From Alicyclobacillus pomorum DSM 14955 (GTDB lineage: Bacteria > Bacillota > Bacilli > Alicyclobacillales > Alicyclobacillaceae), in contig NZ_AXAR01000023.1 of the NCBI RefSeq assembly GCF_000472905.1, positions 1-41,261 of the forward strand: a stretch of DNA of 41,261 nt, written 5' to 3'. The number at the start of each line of letters is the position of its first letter. Within the stretch, counting starts at the first letter, position 1. Below are positions 7,419 to 15,777 of the stretch, in pieces. The position numbers and the translations under genes are program-made. The notes beneath the pieces were generated by a model. It saw only the letters and a program-made list of their open reading frames with translations, had not been told where the DNA came from and did not search any database.

Positions 7419-8336
7419 GTGAGAATCGCCGTACTTATCCCATGTTATAACGAAGAAGCCACAATTGAAAAAGTTGTGAAGGACTTTCGGGCACAGCTGC
7501 CGGAAGCCACGATTTACGTATACGATAACAATTCGAAGGACCGAACGGCGGAAATTGCCGCGGCTGCCGGGGCCGTCGTGCGCAAGGAGCGTCGGCAGGG
7601 AAAGGGAAACGTGGTCCGCTCCATGTTCCGCGACATTGATGCCGACATCTACGTGATGGCAGACGGTGACGACACCTATCCCGCCGAGTTTGTCCATGCT
7701 CTCATTCGGCCAGTGGTCGACGGGGAAGCGGACATGGCGATTGGCGACCGACACTCGAATGGCTCTTATTCCAAGGAGAACAAGCGTCCGTTCCATAACC
7801 TGGGCAATCAATTGGTCAAGACGCTCATCAATCGGTTGTTTAAATCAAACCTGCAGGACATCATGACGGGGTACCGGGTGTTCAATCGCCGGTTTGTGAA
7901 GAACATGCCTGTTGCTAGCGAAGGGTTCGAAATTGAGACTGAAATGACGTTGCACGCGCTGGACAAGAAATTCTCGATTGTCGAGATCCCGATTGAATAT
8001 CGGGATCGGCCGGAAGGGAGTTTCTCCAAGCTGAATACCCTCAGTGACGGTGTCCGCGTCCTGAAGACGGTGTTTCGCATTTTCAAAGACTACAAGCCTT
8101 TGGCGTTTTTCAGTTTCTGCGCGGTGGTTTTCCTGATTCTTGGTTTGCTGGTTGGCATTCCGGTCATCAGCGAGTACGTGGCAACAGGGCTGATTTCCAA
8201 ACTCCCATCCGCCGTCCTTGCGGTCGGTTTCGTGATGCTTGCCACAACGTCGCTGACGTGCGGGTTTATCTTGGATACCATCGTCAGACAGCACAAAGAT
8301 ATGTACCAATTAATGTTGAATAAGGCGGGCCAATGA
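7419..8336 (+). CDS. GT2 polyprenyl-phosphate glycosyltransferase (DPM1/GtrB-like)
   Basis: A 305-residue family 2 glycosyltransferase that should load a sugar from a nucleotide onto undecaprenyl phosphate on the cytoplasmic side. The N-terminal GT-A domain shows VLIPCYNEEATIEKVV near residue 5, YDNNSKDRTAE, and the metal-binding ADGDDTYP around residue 86, then DIMTGYRVFNRRF and EGFEIETEMT, all characteristic of DPM1/GtrB-like enzymes. Two C-terminal hydrophobic segments (about 232-256 and 267-291) anchor it. The GTG start at 7419 has GGAGG eleven bases upstream; a TTG at 7401 is possible but would overlap that ribosome site. It is one base from the next gene, the small ArnE-like protein, and follows a GT39 transferase: together a three-step surface glycosylation set. 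The sugar is unknown. Confidence 0.88.
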   Translation: MRIAVLIPCYNEEATIEKVVKDFRAQLPEATIYVYDNNSKDRTAEIAAAAGAVVRKERRQGKGNVVRSMFRDIDADIYVMADGDDTYPAEFVHALIRPVVDGEADMAIGDRHSNGSYSKENKRPFHNLGNQLVKTLINRLFKSNLQDIMTGYRVFNRRFVKNMPVASEGFEIETEMTLHALDKKFSIVEIPIEYRDRPEGSFSKLNTLSDGVRVLKTVFRIFKDYKPLAFFSFCAVVFLILGLLVGIPVISEYVATGLISKLPSAVLAVGFVMLATTSLTCGFILDTIVRQHKDMYQLMLNKAGQ

Positions 8337-8337
8337 C

Positions 8338-8691
8338 ATGAGCGTGTTCAACTTTGCGTTGCTGCTCGTAAACATCCTGCTACTTGTATCCGGGCAGACG
8401 TTGTGGAAAATCGGCATCGCCAAACACGGTGCCGTGAACGGGCTCGGCAATTTGCTGCTGGCCATGTTTTCGCCGTGGATCATTGCCGGGATTTGCCTGT
8501 ACGTCGTGGCGACGGTCATCTCTGTGTACTTGTTGTCAAAGATGCCGCTCAGCTTGGTGTACCCCTTGCAGGCTTTGACATACGTAGTGGCTGTGATTGT
8601 GGCCATCGTCGTGTTCCACGAACACGTTTCGTTGATGCGCTGGCTGGGCGTCGTCATCATTCTCGTCGGTGTCGGATTTGTCGTGAAGTAA
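8338..8691 (+). CDS. Four-helix EamA/SMR-type protein (ArnE-like flippase subunit)
   Basis: A 117-residue protein made almost entirely of four membrane helices, of the EamA/small multidrug resistance superfamily. Features are an N-terminal [17 protein letters not shown] block, [24 protein letters not shown] with the typical Pro-containing helix and following Glu, and a final [14 protein letters not shown] helix. Such proteins next to GT2 and GT39 enzymes are proposed to flip lipid-linked sugars, as ArnE/ArnF do for undecaprenyl-phosphate-aminoarabinose. The start ATG 8338 is one base after the GT2 stop, with AAGGCGGG before it, so the two are probably cotranslated. Drug efflux is a less likely alternative, given the neighbours. 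Confidence 0.75.
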   Translation: MSVFNFALLLVNILLLVSGQTLWKIGIAKHGAVNGLGNLLLAMFSPWIIAGICLYVVATVISVYLLSKMPLSLVYPLQALTYVVAVIVAIVVFHEHVSLMRWLGVVIILVGVGFVVK

Positions 8692-8719
8692 AACGGGCGA
8701 TGGAAAGAGGAGGATGTTC

Positions 8720-10528
8720 GTGGAGCAACGGACGAAACAGGAGAGGATCAGAAACTTTTCGATTATCGCCCACATCGATCACGGGAAATCGACGTTGGCG
8801 GATCGGATCTTGGAGTTCACAGGCACAGTTTCCGAGCGGGAAATGCAGGAACAGTTACTCGATAAGATGGACCTCGAGCGGGAGCGTGGCATTACCATCA
8901 AGCTGCAGGCCGTGCGGTTGTACTACACGGCGAAGGACGGAAATGAGTACGAATTAAACCTGATTGACACGCCGGGGCACGTCGACTTCACGTACGAAGT
9001 GTCGCGCAGCTTGGCGGCTTGTGAGGGCGCTTTGCTGGTGGTTGACGCGGCGCAGGGCATTGAAGCGCAGACGTTGGCTAACGTGTACCTCGCGCTGGAT
9101 AACGACCTCGAGATATTGCCCGTCATTAACAAGATTGACCTGCCGAGTGCGGAGCCGGAGCGGGTCAAGCAGGAGATTGAAGACATCATTGGGCTGGACG
9201 CAAGCGACGCCGTGCTGGCTTCGGCCAAGGCCGGCATCGGAATCGAAGAGATTCTCGAGCAGATTGTCGAGAAAGTACCGCCGCCGCAGGGAGACGCAAA
9301 CAAGCCGCTGCAGGCGCTGGTGTTTGATTCGCACTACGACTCCTACCGCGGTGTGATTGTCTACATTCGGGTGGTCAACGGCGAAATTCGCCCAGGAATG
9401 AAGATTCGCATGATGGCCACCAATGCGGAATTCGAAGTGGTGGAAGTCGGTGTGTTCACGCCGAACATGACACCGGTAGACAGCCTGTCCGCAGGTGAAG
9501 TGGGATACTTCTCTGCCAGCATCAAAAATGTCCGGGATACGCGCGTCGGTGACACGGTCACCAGTGCGGAGAACCCGGCGCCCGAGCCACTCCCAGGCTA
9601 CCGCAAGATCAATCCAATGGTGTTCTGCGGATTATATCCGGTGGACAGCAGCGACTATCAAGATTTGCGGGAAGCGTTGGAAAAACTGGAATTGAACGAT
9701 GCTGCACTGACATTTGAGCCGGAAACGTCGAATGCGCTAGGTTTTGGTTTTCGCTGTGGATTTCTCGGCATGTTGCACATGGAGATTGTCCAAGAACGAC
9801 TGGAGCGCGAGTACAACCTAACGCTCATCACGACGGCACCGAGCGTCGTCTACCGCGTGTACTTGACAAACGGAGAGATGCTAGAAATTGACAACCCCAG
9901 CGAAATGCCATCGGCAGACAGAATTGAACGGGTGGAAGAGCCTTATGTCAAAGCATCCATCATTGTGCCGAACGACTTTGTCGGGGCAGTGATGGAACTC
10001 TGCCAGGAGAAGCGCGGCAACTTTAAGAACATGCAGTACCTGGACCAAACGCGCGTCACGGTGACATACGAATTGCCGCTGTCGGAAATTGTCTACGACT
10101 TCTTCGACCGGCTGAAATCGTCCACGCGCGGATATGCATCGTTCGACTACGAATTGATTGGCTATCAGACTTCCAATCTGGTGAAGATGGACATTTTGCT
10201 CAATGGCGAAGTGGTGGATGCGCTGTCGTTTATCGTGCACCGCGACAAGGCGTACAACCGAGGACGCGTCCTTTGCGAGAAGTTAAAGGAACTGATACCG
10301 CGCCAGATGTTTGAGGTGCCGATTCAAGCGGCCATTGGGAATCGCGTGATTGCGCGCGAAACCATCCGAGCGATGCGCAAAAACGTGTTGGCCAAGTGCT
10401 ATGGCGGCGACATCACCCGCAAGCGCAAGTTGTTGGAAAAGCAAAAGGAAGGCAAAAAGCGCATGAAGCAGGTCGGCAGCGTGGAAGTACCGCAGGAAGC
10501 GTTCATGGCCGTCCTCAAGATGGAGTGA
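8720..10528 (+). CDS. lepA: Elongation factor 4 (LepA), ribosome back-translocase
   Basis: LepA is a translational GTPase that binds the ribosome and can promote backward translocation or aid ribosome assembly. The 602-residue protein has the G1 loop AHIDHGKST (near residue 19), the G2 RERGITIK, G3 DTPGH, G4 NKIDLPSA, then domain II, the EF-G-like domains III and V, and the LepA-specific C-terminus [25 protein letters not shown]. It is very close to Bacillus LepA. The start is set at GTG 8720: an ATG two codons earlier directly abuts the AGAGGAGG ribosome site (no spacing), whereas the GTG is six bases away from it. The gene follows the ArnE-like gene by 28 bases and precedes hemW by five bases, the usual lepA-hemW pair. 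Confidence 0.97.
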   Translation: MEQRTKQERIRNFSIIAHIDHGKSTLADRILEFTGTVSEREMQEQLLDKMDLERERGITIKLQAVRLYYTAKDGNEYELNLIDTPGHVDFTYEVSRSLAACEGALLVVDAAQGIEAQTLANVYLALDNDLEILPVINKIDLPSAEPERVKQEIEDIIGLDASDAVLASAKAGIGIEEILEQIVEKVPPPQGDANKPLQALVFDSHYDSYRGVIVYIRVVNGEIRPGMKIRMMATNAEFEVVEVGVFTPNMTPVDSLSAGEVGYFSASIKNVRDTRVGDTVTSAENPAPEPLPGYRKINPMVFCGLYPVDSSDYQDLREALEKLELNDAALTFEPETSNALGFGFRCGFLGMLHMEIVQERLEREYNLTLITTAPSVVYRVYLTNGEMLEIDNPSEMPSADRIERVEEPYVKASIIVPNDFVGAVMELCQEKRGNFKNMQYLDQTRVTVTYELPLSEIVYDFFDRLKSSTRGYASFDYELIGYQTSNLVKMDILLNGEVVDALSFIVHRDKAYNRGRVLCEKLKELIPRQMFEVPIQAAIGNRVIARETIRAMRKNVLAKCYGGDITRKRKLLEKQKEGKKRMKQVGSVEVPQEAFMAVLKME

Positions 10529-10533
10529 GTGCT

Positions 10534-11730
10534 GTGAAGAAGTCCGTGCAAGGATTGGCCGACGCAGTGGACGTGACGCACAGCATGGCGCCCACATCCC
10601 TGTATGTGCACATTCCCTTTTGCAAGAGTCGCTGTTTCTACTGCGACTTCACCACATACGTGGCGCCGCGGGAAGCCGTGGACAGGTATGTGGAAGATTT
10701 GACGGTGGAGCTGGAACTCCTGTCTCCGCTGGCTGGAAGCCCGCTGAAGACGGTGTTTTTTGGCGGGGGCACGCCTACGTTGCTGTCGGCGCGGCACTGG
10801 CGCCAGATAGCGGATGGACTGCATGCGTGTTTTCAGTTGCATCCAGATACAGAGGTCACGGTGGAAGCCAACCCGGGCTCGGTGGACCAGGCCAAGTTGG
10901 AGGCGATGCGAGAAGCAGGTGTGAACCGCATCAGTTTTGGAGCGCAGTCGTTCAACGACCGGCTCCTTCTGGCCATCGGGCGGCTACACGATGCGGATGC
11001 GGTCCGGGACAGTGTGGCGCTCGCGCAAGCGGCTGGATTCGAGCGCATCAACGTCGATTTGATGTTCGGGCTGCCAGACCAGACATTGATGGACGTCCGT
11101 GAATCGGTGCGTGAATTGCTGGACCTTGGCGTAAACCACGTGTCCGCGTACTGGTTGAAAGTTGAGCAAGGCACGCCGTTCGCCAAGTGGCAGGCGCAGG
11201 GGCTTCTGTCACTTCCGGGCGAAGACGCAGAAGGGGACATGTACGATGCGGTGTGCGCTGAACTGGAGCGGCACGGATTTACTCACTACGAGGTCAGCAA
11301 CTTCGCCGTGCCTGGCCAGGAAGCGCGCCACAACCTAGTGTACTGGCACAATGAGCCGTACCTGGCGGCCGGTGTGGGTGCGCATGGATACGTGCACGGT
11401 ATCCGTTACGAAAACGTGAAGTCCTTGGCGGACTACGCCAAGCACATCAAGGCAGGGGAACGCCCGGTGGTGCAACAGCACGCGGTCAGTGTGCCGGAGT
11501 CCATGGAAGACACGATGATGCTGGGCTTACGGCTGTCGGAGGGCGTTTCTCGCCAATGCTTTGTCCGTCGGCACGGTGTCGAGATGACAGATGTGTTTGG
11601 TTCTGTGATCCATCCGCTGCTGGCAAAAGGCCTGCTCTGCTGGCAAGGGGACAGACTCTGTCTGACGCCTGCGGCCTGGCCGATTGCCAACGCCGCTTTT
11701 GAACCGTTTGTCGGAGCCCTTTCTGATTGA
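10534..11730 (+). CDS. hemW: Radical SAM heme chaperone HemW (HemN-like)
   Basis: This 398-residue radical SAM protein is HemW, a heme-binding chaperone that helps insert heme into respiratory enzymes; it is often mislabelled as coproporphyrinogen dehydrogenase HemN. Near residue 29 it has the cluster motif CKSRCFYCDF (CxxxCxxC), preceded by SLYVHIPF, followed by FFGGGTPTLL, EANPG, GVNRISFGAQSF and INVDLMFGLPDQT. The oxygen-independent HemN N-terminal extension is absent. The GTG start at 10534 has GGAGTGAG just upstream and lies five bases after lepA; an ATG at 10585, just before SLYVHIPF, is a shorter alternative. The TGA stop overlaps the -35 box of the hrcA promoter. Confidence 0.93.
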   Translation: MKKSVQGLADAVDVTHSMAPTSLYVHIPFCKSRCFYCDFTTYVAPREAVDRYVEDLTVELELLSPLAGSPLKTVFFGGGTPTLLSARHWRQIADGLHACFQLHPDTEVTVEANPGSVDQAKLEAMREAGVNRISFGAQSFNDRLLLAIGRLHDADAVRDSVALAQAAGFERINVDLMFGLPDQTLMDVRESVRELLDLGVNHVSAYWLKVEQGTPFAKWQAQGLLSLPGEDAEGDMYDAVCAELERHGFTHYEVSNFAVPGQEARHNLVYWHNEPYLAAGVGAHGYVHGIRYENVKSLADYAKHIKAGERPVVQQHAVSVPESMEDTMMLGLRLSEGVSRQCFVRRHGVEMTDVFGSVIHPLLAKGLLCWQGDRLCLTPAAWPIANAAFEPFVGALSD

Positions 11731-11755
11731 CATTTCCGCCCGTAGTTGCTATGTT
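11727..11755 (+). promoter_or_regulatory. Sigma-A promoter of the hrcA-grpE-dnaK operon
   Basis: TTGACA (11727-11732, a perfect -35) and TATGTT (11750-11755) are separated by exactly 17 bases. The -35 overlaps the last codon of hemW. The CIRCE operator begins 12 bases after the -10, as expected for HrcA repression. Confidence 0.85.
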
Positions 11756-11766
11756 CATGATGAACG

Positions 11767-11793
11767 TTAGCACTCAACTATCTTGAGTGCTAA
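11767..11793. promoter_or_regulatory. CIRCE operator (HrcA binding site)
   Basis: TTAGCACTC (11767-11775), nine bases, then GAGTGCTAA (11785-11793): a perfect match to the CIRCE inverted repeat (9-9-9). HrcA binds it to repress the heat-shock operon that follows, starting with hrcA itself. It sits around the expected transcription start and so also lies in the leader mRNA. Confidence 0.97.
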
Positions 11794-11840
11794 TAAACTG
11801 GCCGGCTGAACCCAGCTCGGTGGGATATTTTGATGCGCCA

Positions 11841-11857
11841 GCGGTTTGCAAATGGCG
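11841..11857 (+). repeat. TTTGCAAA element in the hrcA leader
   Basis: GCGGTTTGCAAATGGCG resembles the core (GCGATTTGCAAA) of the repeats at 1263, 5881 and 7246. It lies in the leader between CIRCE and hrcA. Similarity is limited and may be chance. Confidence 0.3.
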
Positions 11858-11946
11858 GCCGACATCTACGGGGCGGAATGAAAGCTTGCAATACGCTCAC
11901 GCAAATGTCCACTGTCCAGGTCACGTGCGACTGGGGGGGAGAACAG

Positions 11947-12996
11947 ATGTTGACACCGCGCCAAAAGCTAATTCTGGCCGCGATTGTTGAGGATTACGTA
12001 CGATACGCGGAACCGGTGGGATCTCGTACGTTGTCGAAACACCGCGGATTTCAAATAAGTCCTGCGACCATCCGCAACGAGATGGCAGATCTCGAAGAAT
12101 TGGGCTATCTGGATCAACCACATACGTCCGCCGGTCGAGTGCCTTCGCAGAAGGGCTATCGGTTTTACGTGGATCACCTGGCGACGTCTGCGGATATTGA
12201 TCCGGAGACCGTCATGTCGTTGCGCGCACTGTTTCAGGAACAAATGGTTGAAATTGAGCGGGTGATTCAACAAACGTCCACCGTATTGTCGCAGTTGACG
12301 CAGTATACCACGGTGGTGCTTGGTCCAAAGATTCATCAGGAAAAGATCAAACATATCCAGCTGATTCCGCTCAGTGGCGGAACAGCAGTTGCCATACTGG
12401 TGACGGATACAGGACACGTGGAAAACCGACAGGTGCACCTGACCGAGGACATCTCCTCGGATGCCGTGGTGCGCATGGTCAACTTACTCAACAGCAAACT
12501 CAAGGGTACGCCACTCGCGAATTTGCGTTCGCACCTCTACCGGGAGATTGCCAACGAGATGGCCAATACCCTGGAGTACTTCGAAGATGCCATCGCCGTG
12601 TTGGACGAACTGACTACGGTGACCGACCAGAACCCAGGTAAGGTGTATGTCGGAGGTGCCACCAATATCTTGGTGCAACCTGAGTTTCGCGACGTCGAGA
12701 AGGTAAAACCGCTGCTCGAGTGGCTGGAACAGGCCGATTGGAATACCGCGGAACATGCGTTTCCGCTTCACGGCGGCAAGCTGCAAGTCCGCATCGGGCA
12801 CGAAAACGACGTCGAGCCACTACAGGATTGCTCGGTCGTATCAGCGTCGTACTCCGTCGCGGGAGTACCCGTCGGTAACATCGGCGTGATTGGACCTACG
12901 CGCATGAACTACGGCCGCGTCATGCAAATTCTCGACTACGTGGCGAACGCTTTGTCCAAAGTGATCACGGAAAGGGTGACAGGTGGAGGCGGGTGA
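11947..12996 (+). CDS. hrcA: Heat-inducible transcription repressor HrcA
   Basis: HrcA represses class I heat-shock genes by binding CIRCE and is kept active by the GroEL chaperonin. The 349-residue protein starts MLTPRQKLILAAIVEDYV with the winged-helix domain: VGSRTLSKHRGFQISPATIRNEMADLEELGYLDQPHTSAGRVPS is the family signature (about residues 23-66), followed by the GAF-like dimer domain and a C-terminal GVIGPTRMNYGRVM block. The ATG at 11947 has GGGGGGAG six bases upstream; the frame is open for 39 codons more but that segment is leader RNA carrying no family similarity. It is the first gene of hrcA-grpE-dnaK and is autoregulated through CIRCE at 11767. Confidence 0.96.
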   Translation: MLTPRQKLILAAIVEDYVRYAEPVGSRTLSKHRGFQISPATIRNEMADLEELGYLDQPHTSAGRVPSQKGYRFYVDHLATSADIDPETVMSLRALFQEQMVEIERVIQQTSTVLSQLTQYTTVVLGPKIHQEKIKHIQLIPLSGGTAVAILVTDTGHVENRQVHLTEDISSDAVVRMVNLLNSKLKGTPLANLRSHLYREIANEMANTLEYFEDAIAVLDELTTVTDQNPGKVYVGGATNILVQPEFRDVEKVKPLLEWLEQADWNTAEHAFPLHGGKLQVRIGHENDVEPLQDCSVVSASYSVAGVPVGNIGVIGPTRMNYGRVMQILDYVANALSKVITERVTGGGG

Positions 12997-13051
12997 TCCC
13001 GCTTCCCCTTTGCATCCACCGTCAGAGCGTCGAATGAGGAGGAGACAAGGT

Positions 13052-13669
13052 TTGGCTGAAGATCAGGACACCGTAAAAACACCACAGCCTGATGAGGATA
13101 CGCCCGAGCAGGACAACGAGCAGACCGCTCAATCCGAAACCGAGACGCAGGATGCGTCGGCGGCGGATGTGGGCGGAGAGGCATCCACGTCAGAAGAGCA
13201 AGCCCCTGCTGCGGAAAGCGAGTCAGAGTCCGCGCTTGAACAGGAAATTGCTGATCTGAAAAACCAATTGCTGCGCGTTCACGCGGATTTTGACAACTTC
13301 CGCCGACGCACGCGTCAGGAACGAGAAGACTTGCAAAAGTTTGCCACAAAATCAGTGATCACCGATTTGCTCGGTGTTGTGGATAATTTCGAACGGGCGC
13401 TCTCGTCCCTGCCTTCGGATGATGCCACGAGCGATGTGAGAAAGGGCGTTGAAATGGTGCATCGTCAGCTTCTGACGGTGCTCGAGAAGTACGGCGTACA
13501 AGCGATGGACGCCGTGGGACAACCGTTCGATCCGACCCTGCACGAAGCAGTCATGCAGGAACCGGCTGCGGACGGGCAAGCACCGGGGACCGTGGTACAG
13601 GAATTGCAGAAAGGGTACACCATGCACGGAAAGGTGTTGCGCCCGGCCATGGTCAAGGTCACAGTCTGA
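13052..13669 (+). CDS. grpE: Nucleotide exchange factor GrpE
   Basis: GrpE releases ADP from DnaK. The 205-residue protein has an acidic disordered N-terminus (about residues 1-65, Glu/Asp/Gln-rich), a long coiled coil (ALEQEIADLKNQLLRVHADFDNFRRRTRQE), then the beta-wing domain with KYGVQAMDAVGQPFDPTLHEAVMQ and GYTMHGKVLRPAMVKV. All are standard. The start is TTG 13052, with GAGGAGGAG seven bases upstream; earlier starts in the same frame (ATG 13034, GTG 12983) would place the ribosome site inside the coding region and run back towards the end of hrcA. It lies 55 bases after hrcA and 51 before dnaK. Confidence 0.95.
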   Translation: MAEDQDTVKTPQPDEDTPEQDNEQTAQSETETQDASAADVGGEASTSEEQAPAAESESESALEQEIADLKNQLLRVHADFDNFRRRTRQEREDLQKFATKSVITDLLGVVDNFERALSSLPSDDATSDVRKGVEMVHRQLLTVLEKYGVQAMDAVGQPFDPTLHEAVMQEPAADGQAPGTVVQELQKGYTMHGKVLRPAMVKVTV

Positions 13670-13720
13670 CTTCGACTTCGAGACCACATTAACTTTTGAA
13701 GACGGAAGGAGACTTACTAT

Positions 13721-15559
13721 ATGGGAAAAGTCATCGGGATTGACTTGGGTACAACAAACTCCTGCGTTGCAGTGATGGAAGGCGGCGAGGCCGTCGTCAT
13801 CCCGAATGCAGAAGGGGGACGCACCACCCCGTCCGTTGTGGCCTTCGGCAAAGACGGAGAACGTTTGATTGGTGACGTCGCGAAGCGGCAAGCCATTACG
13901 AATCCGGATAGAACCATTATCTCCATCAAGCGGCATATGGGTACGGATCACAAGGTGACCATTGATGGCAATGGCTATACGCCACAAGAGATTTCGGCGA
14001 TGATTTTGCGCAAGTTGAAGGCCGACGCGGAGGCGTTCTTGGGAGAACCGGTGACACAAGCTGTCATCACAGTCCCAGCTTACTTCAGCGACAGTCAGCG
14101 GCAAGCGACGAAAGACGCGGGCAAGATTGCCGGCCTGGAAGTGTTGCGCATTGTCAACGAGCCAACCGCAGCGGCTTTGGCGTACGGTCTAGACAAGGAA
14201 GGCGAGCAGACGATTCTGGTGTACGACCTGGGTGGTGGTACGTTCGACGTCTCGATTCTGGAGCTCGGTGACGGTGTCTTCGAAGTGAAGGCGACCAGTG
14301 GTAACAACCACCTCGGTGGCGACGACTTCGACCAGAAAATCATCGATTTCTTGGTGGAAACGTTCAAGCGGGACACCGGGATTGACCTGCGCAACGACAA
14401 AATGGCTGTACAGCGCCTGAAGGACGCTGCGGAGAAGGCGAAGAAAGAGCTCTCGTCGACGCTGACAACCACCATCTCCCTGCCGTTCATCTCAGCAGAC
14501 GCGACAGGGCCGAAGCACCTCGAAGTGAACTTGACGCGTGCGAAGTTCGAGGAGATGACAGCGGATCTCGTGGAGGCGACGCTCGGCCCAACGCGCCAAG
14601 CGTTGCAGGACGCGGGGCTCACAGTGAACGACATTGACAAGGTCATTCTCGTGGGTGGATCCACGCGGATTCCGGCTGTGCAGGAAGCCATCAAGAAGCT
14701 GATTGGCAAAGAGCCATCGAAGGGCGTAAACCCTGACGAAGTGGTGGCCATCGGCGCGGCCATCCAAGCGGGTGTGTTGACGGGCGAAGTCAAAGACGTG
14801 GTGTTGTTGGACGTGACGCCATTGTCTCTCGGCATTGAGACGCTGGGCGGTGTCTTCACGCGGTTGATTGAGCGGAACACCACCATTCCGACTTCCAAGA
14901 GCCAGATCTTCTCCACTGCAGCGGATAACCAGACATCCGTGGAAATCCACGTGCTGCAAGGCGAACGTGAAATGGCGCGCGATAACAAAACGCTCGGCCG
15001 CTTCACGTTGAGCGACATTCCGCCGGCACCACGCGGCGTTCCGCAGATTGAAGTCACGTTTGACATTGACGCGAATGGCATTGTGAACGTGTCCGCGAAG
15101 GATTTGGGCACGGGTAAGAGCCAGCGGATTACCATTACTTCGTCGAGCGGTCTCTCCAAAGAAGAGATTGAGCGTATGATGAAAGAGGCGGAACTGCACG
15201 CAGAAGAAGACCGCAAGCGCCGCGAGGAAATCGAAATTCGGAACCAGGCCGACCAATTGATTTACCAGACAGACAAGACGTTGAAGGATCTGGGCGACAA
15301 GGCAGACGCCGATTTGAAGAAGGAAGCGGAAGACAAGAAACAGGCGTTGCGCGATGCACTTGCAGGCAACGACATTGATGCGGTCAAGCGTGCTTCTGAG
15401 GCGCTGACGGAAGTTGTGCACAAGCTGACCACGAAGCTCTACGAGCAAGCGGCACAATCCGCACAAACGCAGTCCGCACAAGGTGGTGCAGACGCTGGAG
15501 CGAAAAAGGATGACAACGTCGTCGACGCAGACTACAAAGTGGTCGACGAGGACAAGTGA
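13721..15559 (+). CDS. dnaK: Chaperone protein DnaK (Hsp70)
   Basis: A 612-residue Hsp70 chaperone that binds unfolded peptides in an ATP-controlled cycle with DnaJ and GrpE. The N-terminal ATPase has [60 protein letters not shown] and [14 protein letters not shown]; the substrate domain has [14 protein letters not shown], and the tail is acidic, ending [12 protein letters not shown]. One internal segment typical of Gram-negative DnaK (near residue 80) is absent, as in other Gram-positive DnaK. Start ATG 13721 follows GAAGGAGAC. It is the third gene of the CIRCE-controlled operon. A strong hairpin follows at 15592. Confidence 0.98.
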   Translation: MGKVIGIDLGTTNSCVAVMEGGEAVVIPNAEGGRTTPSVVAFGKDGERLIGDVAKRQAITNPDRTIISIKRHMGTDHKVTIDGNGYTPQEISAMILRKLKADAEAFLGEPVTQAVITVPAYFSDSQRQATKDAGKIAGLEVLRIVNEPTAAALAYGLDKEGEQTILVYDLGGGTFDVSILELGDGVFEVKATSGNNHLGGDDFDQKIIDFLVETFKRDTGIDLRNDKMAVQRLKDAAEKAKKELSSTLTTTISLPFISADATGPKHLEVNLTRAKFEEMTADLVEATLGPTRQALQDAGLTVNDIDKVILVGGSTRIPAVQEAIKKLIGKEPSKGVNPDEVVAIGAAIQAGVLTGEVKDVVLLDVTPLSLGIETLGGVFTRLIERNTTIPTSKSQIFSTAADNQTSVEIHVLQGEREMARDNKTLGRFTLSDIPPAPRGVPQIEVTFDIDANGIVNVSAKDLGTGKSQRITITSSSGLSKEEIERMMKEAELHAEEDRKRREEIEIRNQADQLIYQTDKTLKDLGDKADADLKKEAEDKKQALRDALAGNDIDAVKRASEALTEVVHKLTTKLYEQAAQSAQTQSAQGGADAGAKKDDNVVDADYKVVDEDK

Positions 15560-15591
15560 TCCGAGCGTCCTTCGACTGATTCTTTCGCCCG

Positions 15592-15618
15592 CGTGGCAGG
15601 GAACTCTTCCCTGCCACG
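15592..15618 (+). terminator. Perfect 12-bp hairpin between dnaK and dnaJ
   Basis: CGTGGCAGGGAA and TTCCCTGCCACG form a perfect 12-bp stem with a CTC loop, 32 bases after the dnaK stop. No real T-run follows, so it may be a partial terminator or an mRNA processing/stability hairpin that lowers dnaJ relative to dnaK. Confidence 0.6.
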
Positions 15619-15737
15619 TGTCTGCATGTTTGCGGACGTTTCAGCGCATGGAACCCGTGCGCACTGAAACCAAGCTGTTCGGGAAGAGCCAGACACGGTC
15701 CACGTATAGACAACCGCTGAGCCGCTATGTGTCTCTG

Positions 15738-15746
15738 TGGTACAAT
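15738..15746 (+). promoter_or_regulatory. Extended -10 promoter candidate for dnaJ
   Basis: TGGTACAAT (TG extension plus TACAAT at 15741-15746) lies 32 bases before dnaJ, after the hairpin. There is no good -35. It could drive dnaJ and the genes after it separately from heat shock. Confidence 0.4.
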
Positions 15747-15777
15747 CGGTTGGACTGGTGGGAGGGGGTAACATCAA

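Noticed and set aside
14095-15481. Long antisense open frames inside dnaK (up to about 370 codons)
   Set aside because: Such shadows are usual opposite highly expressed GC-biased genes. No ribosome site or family motif is seen.
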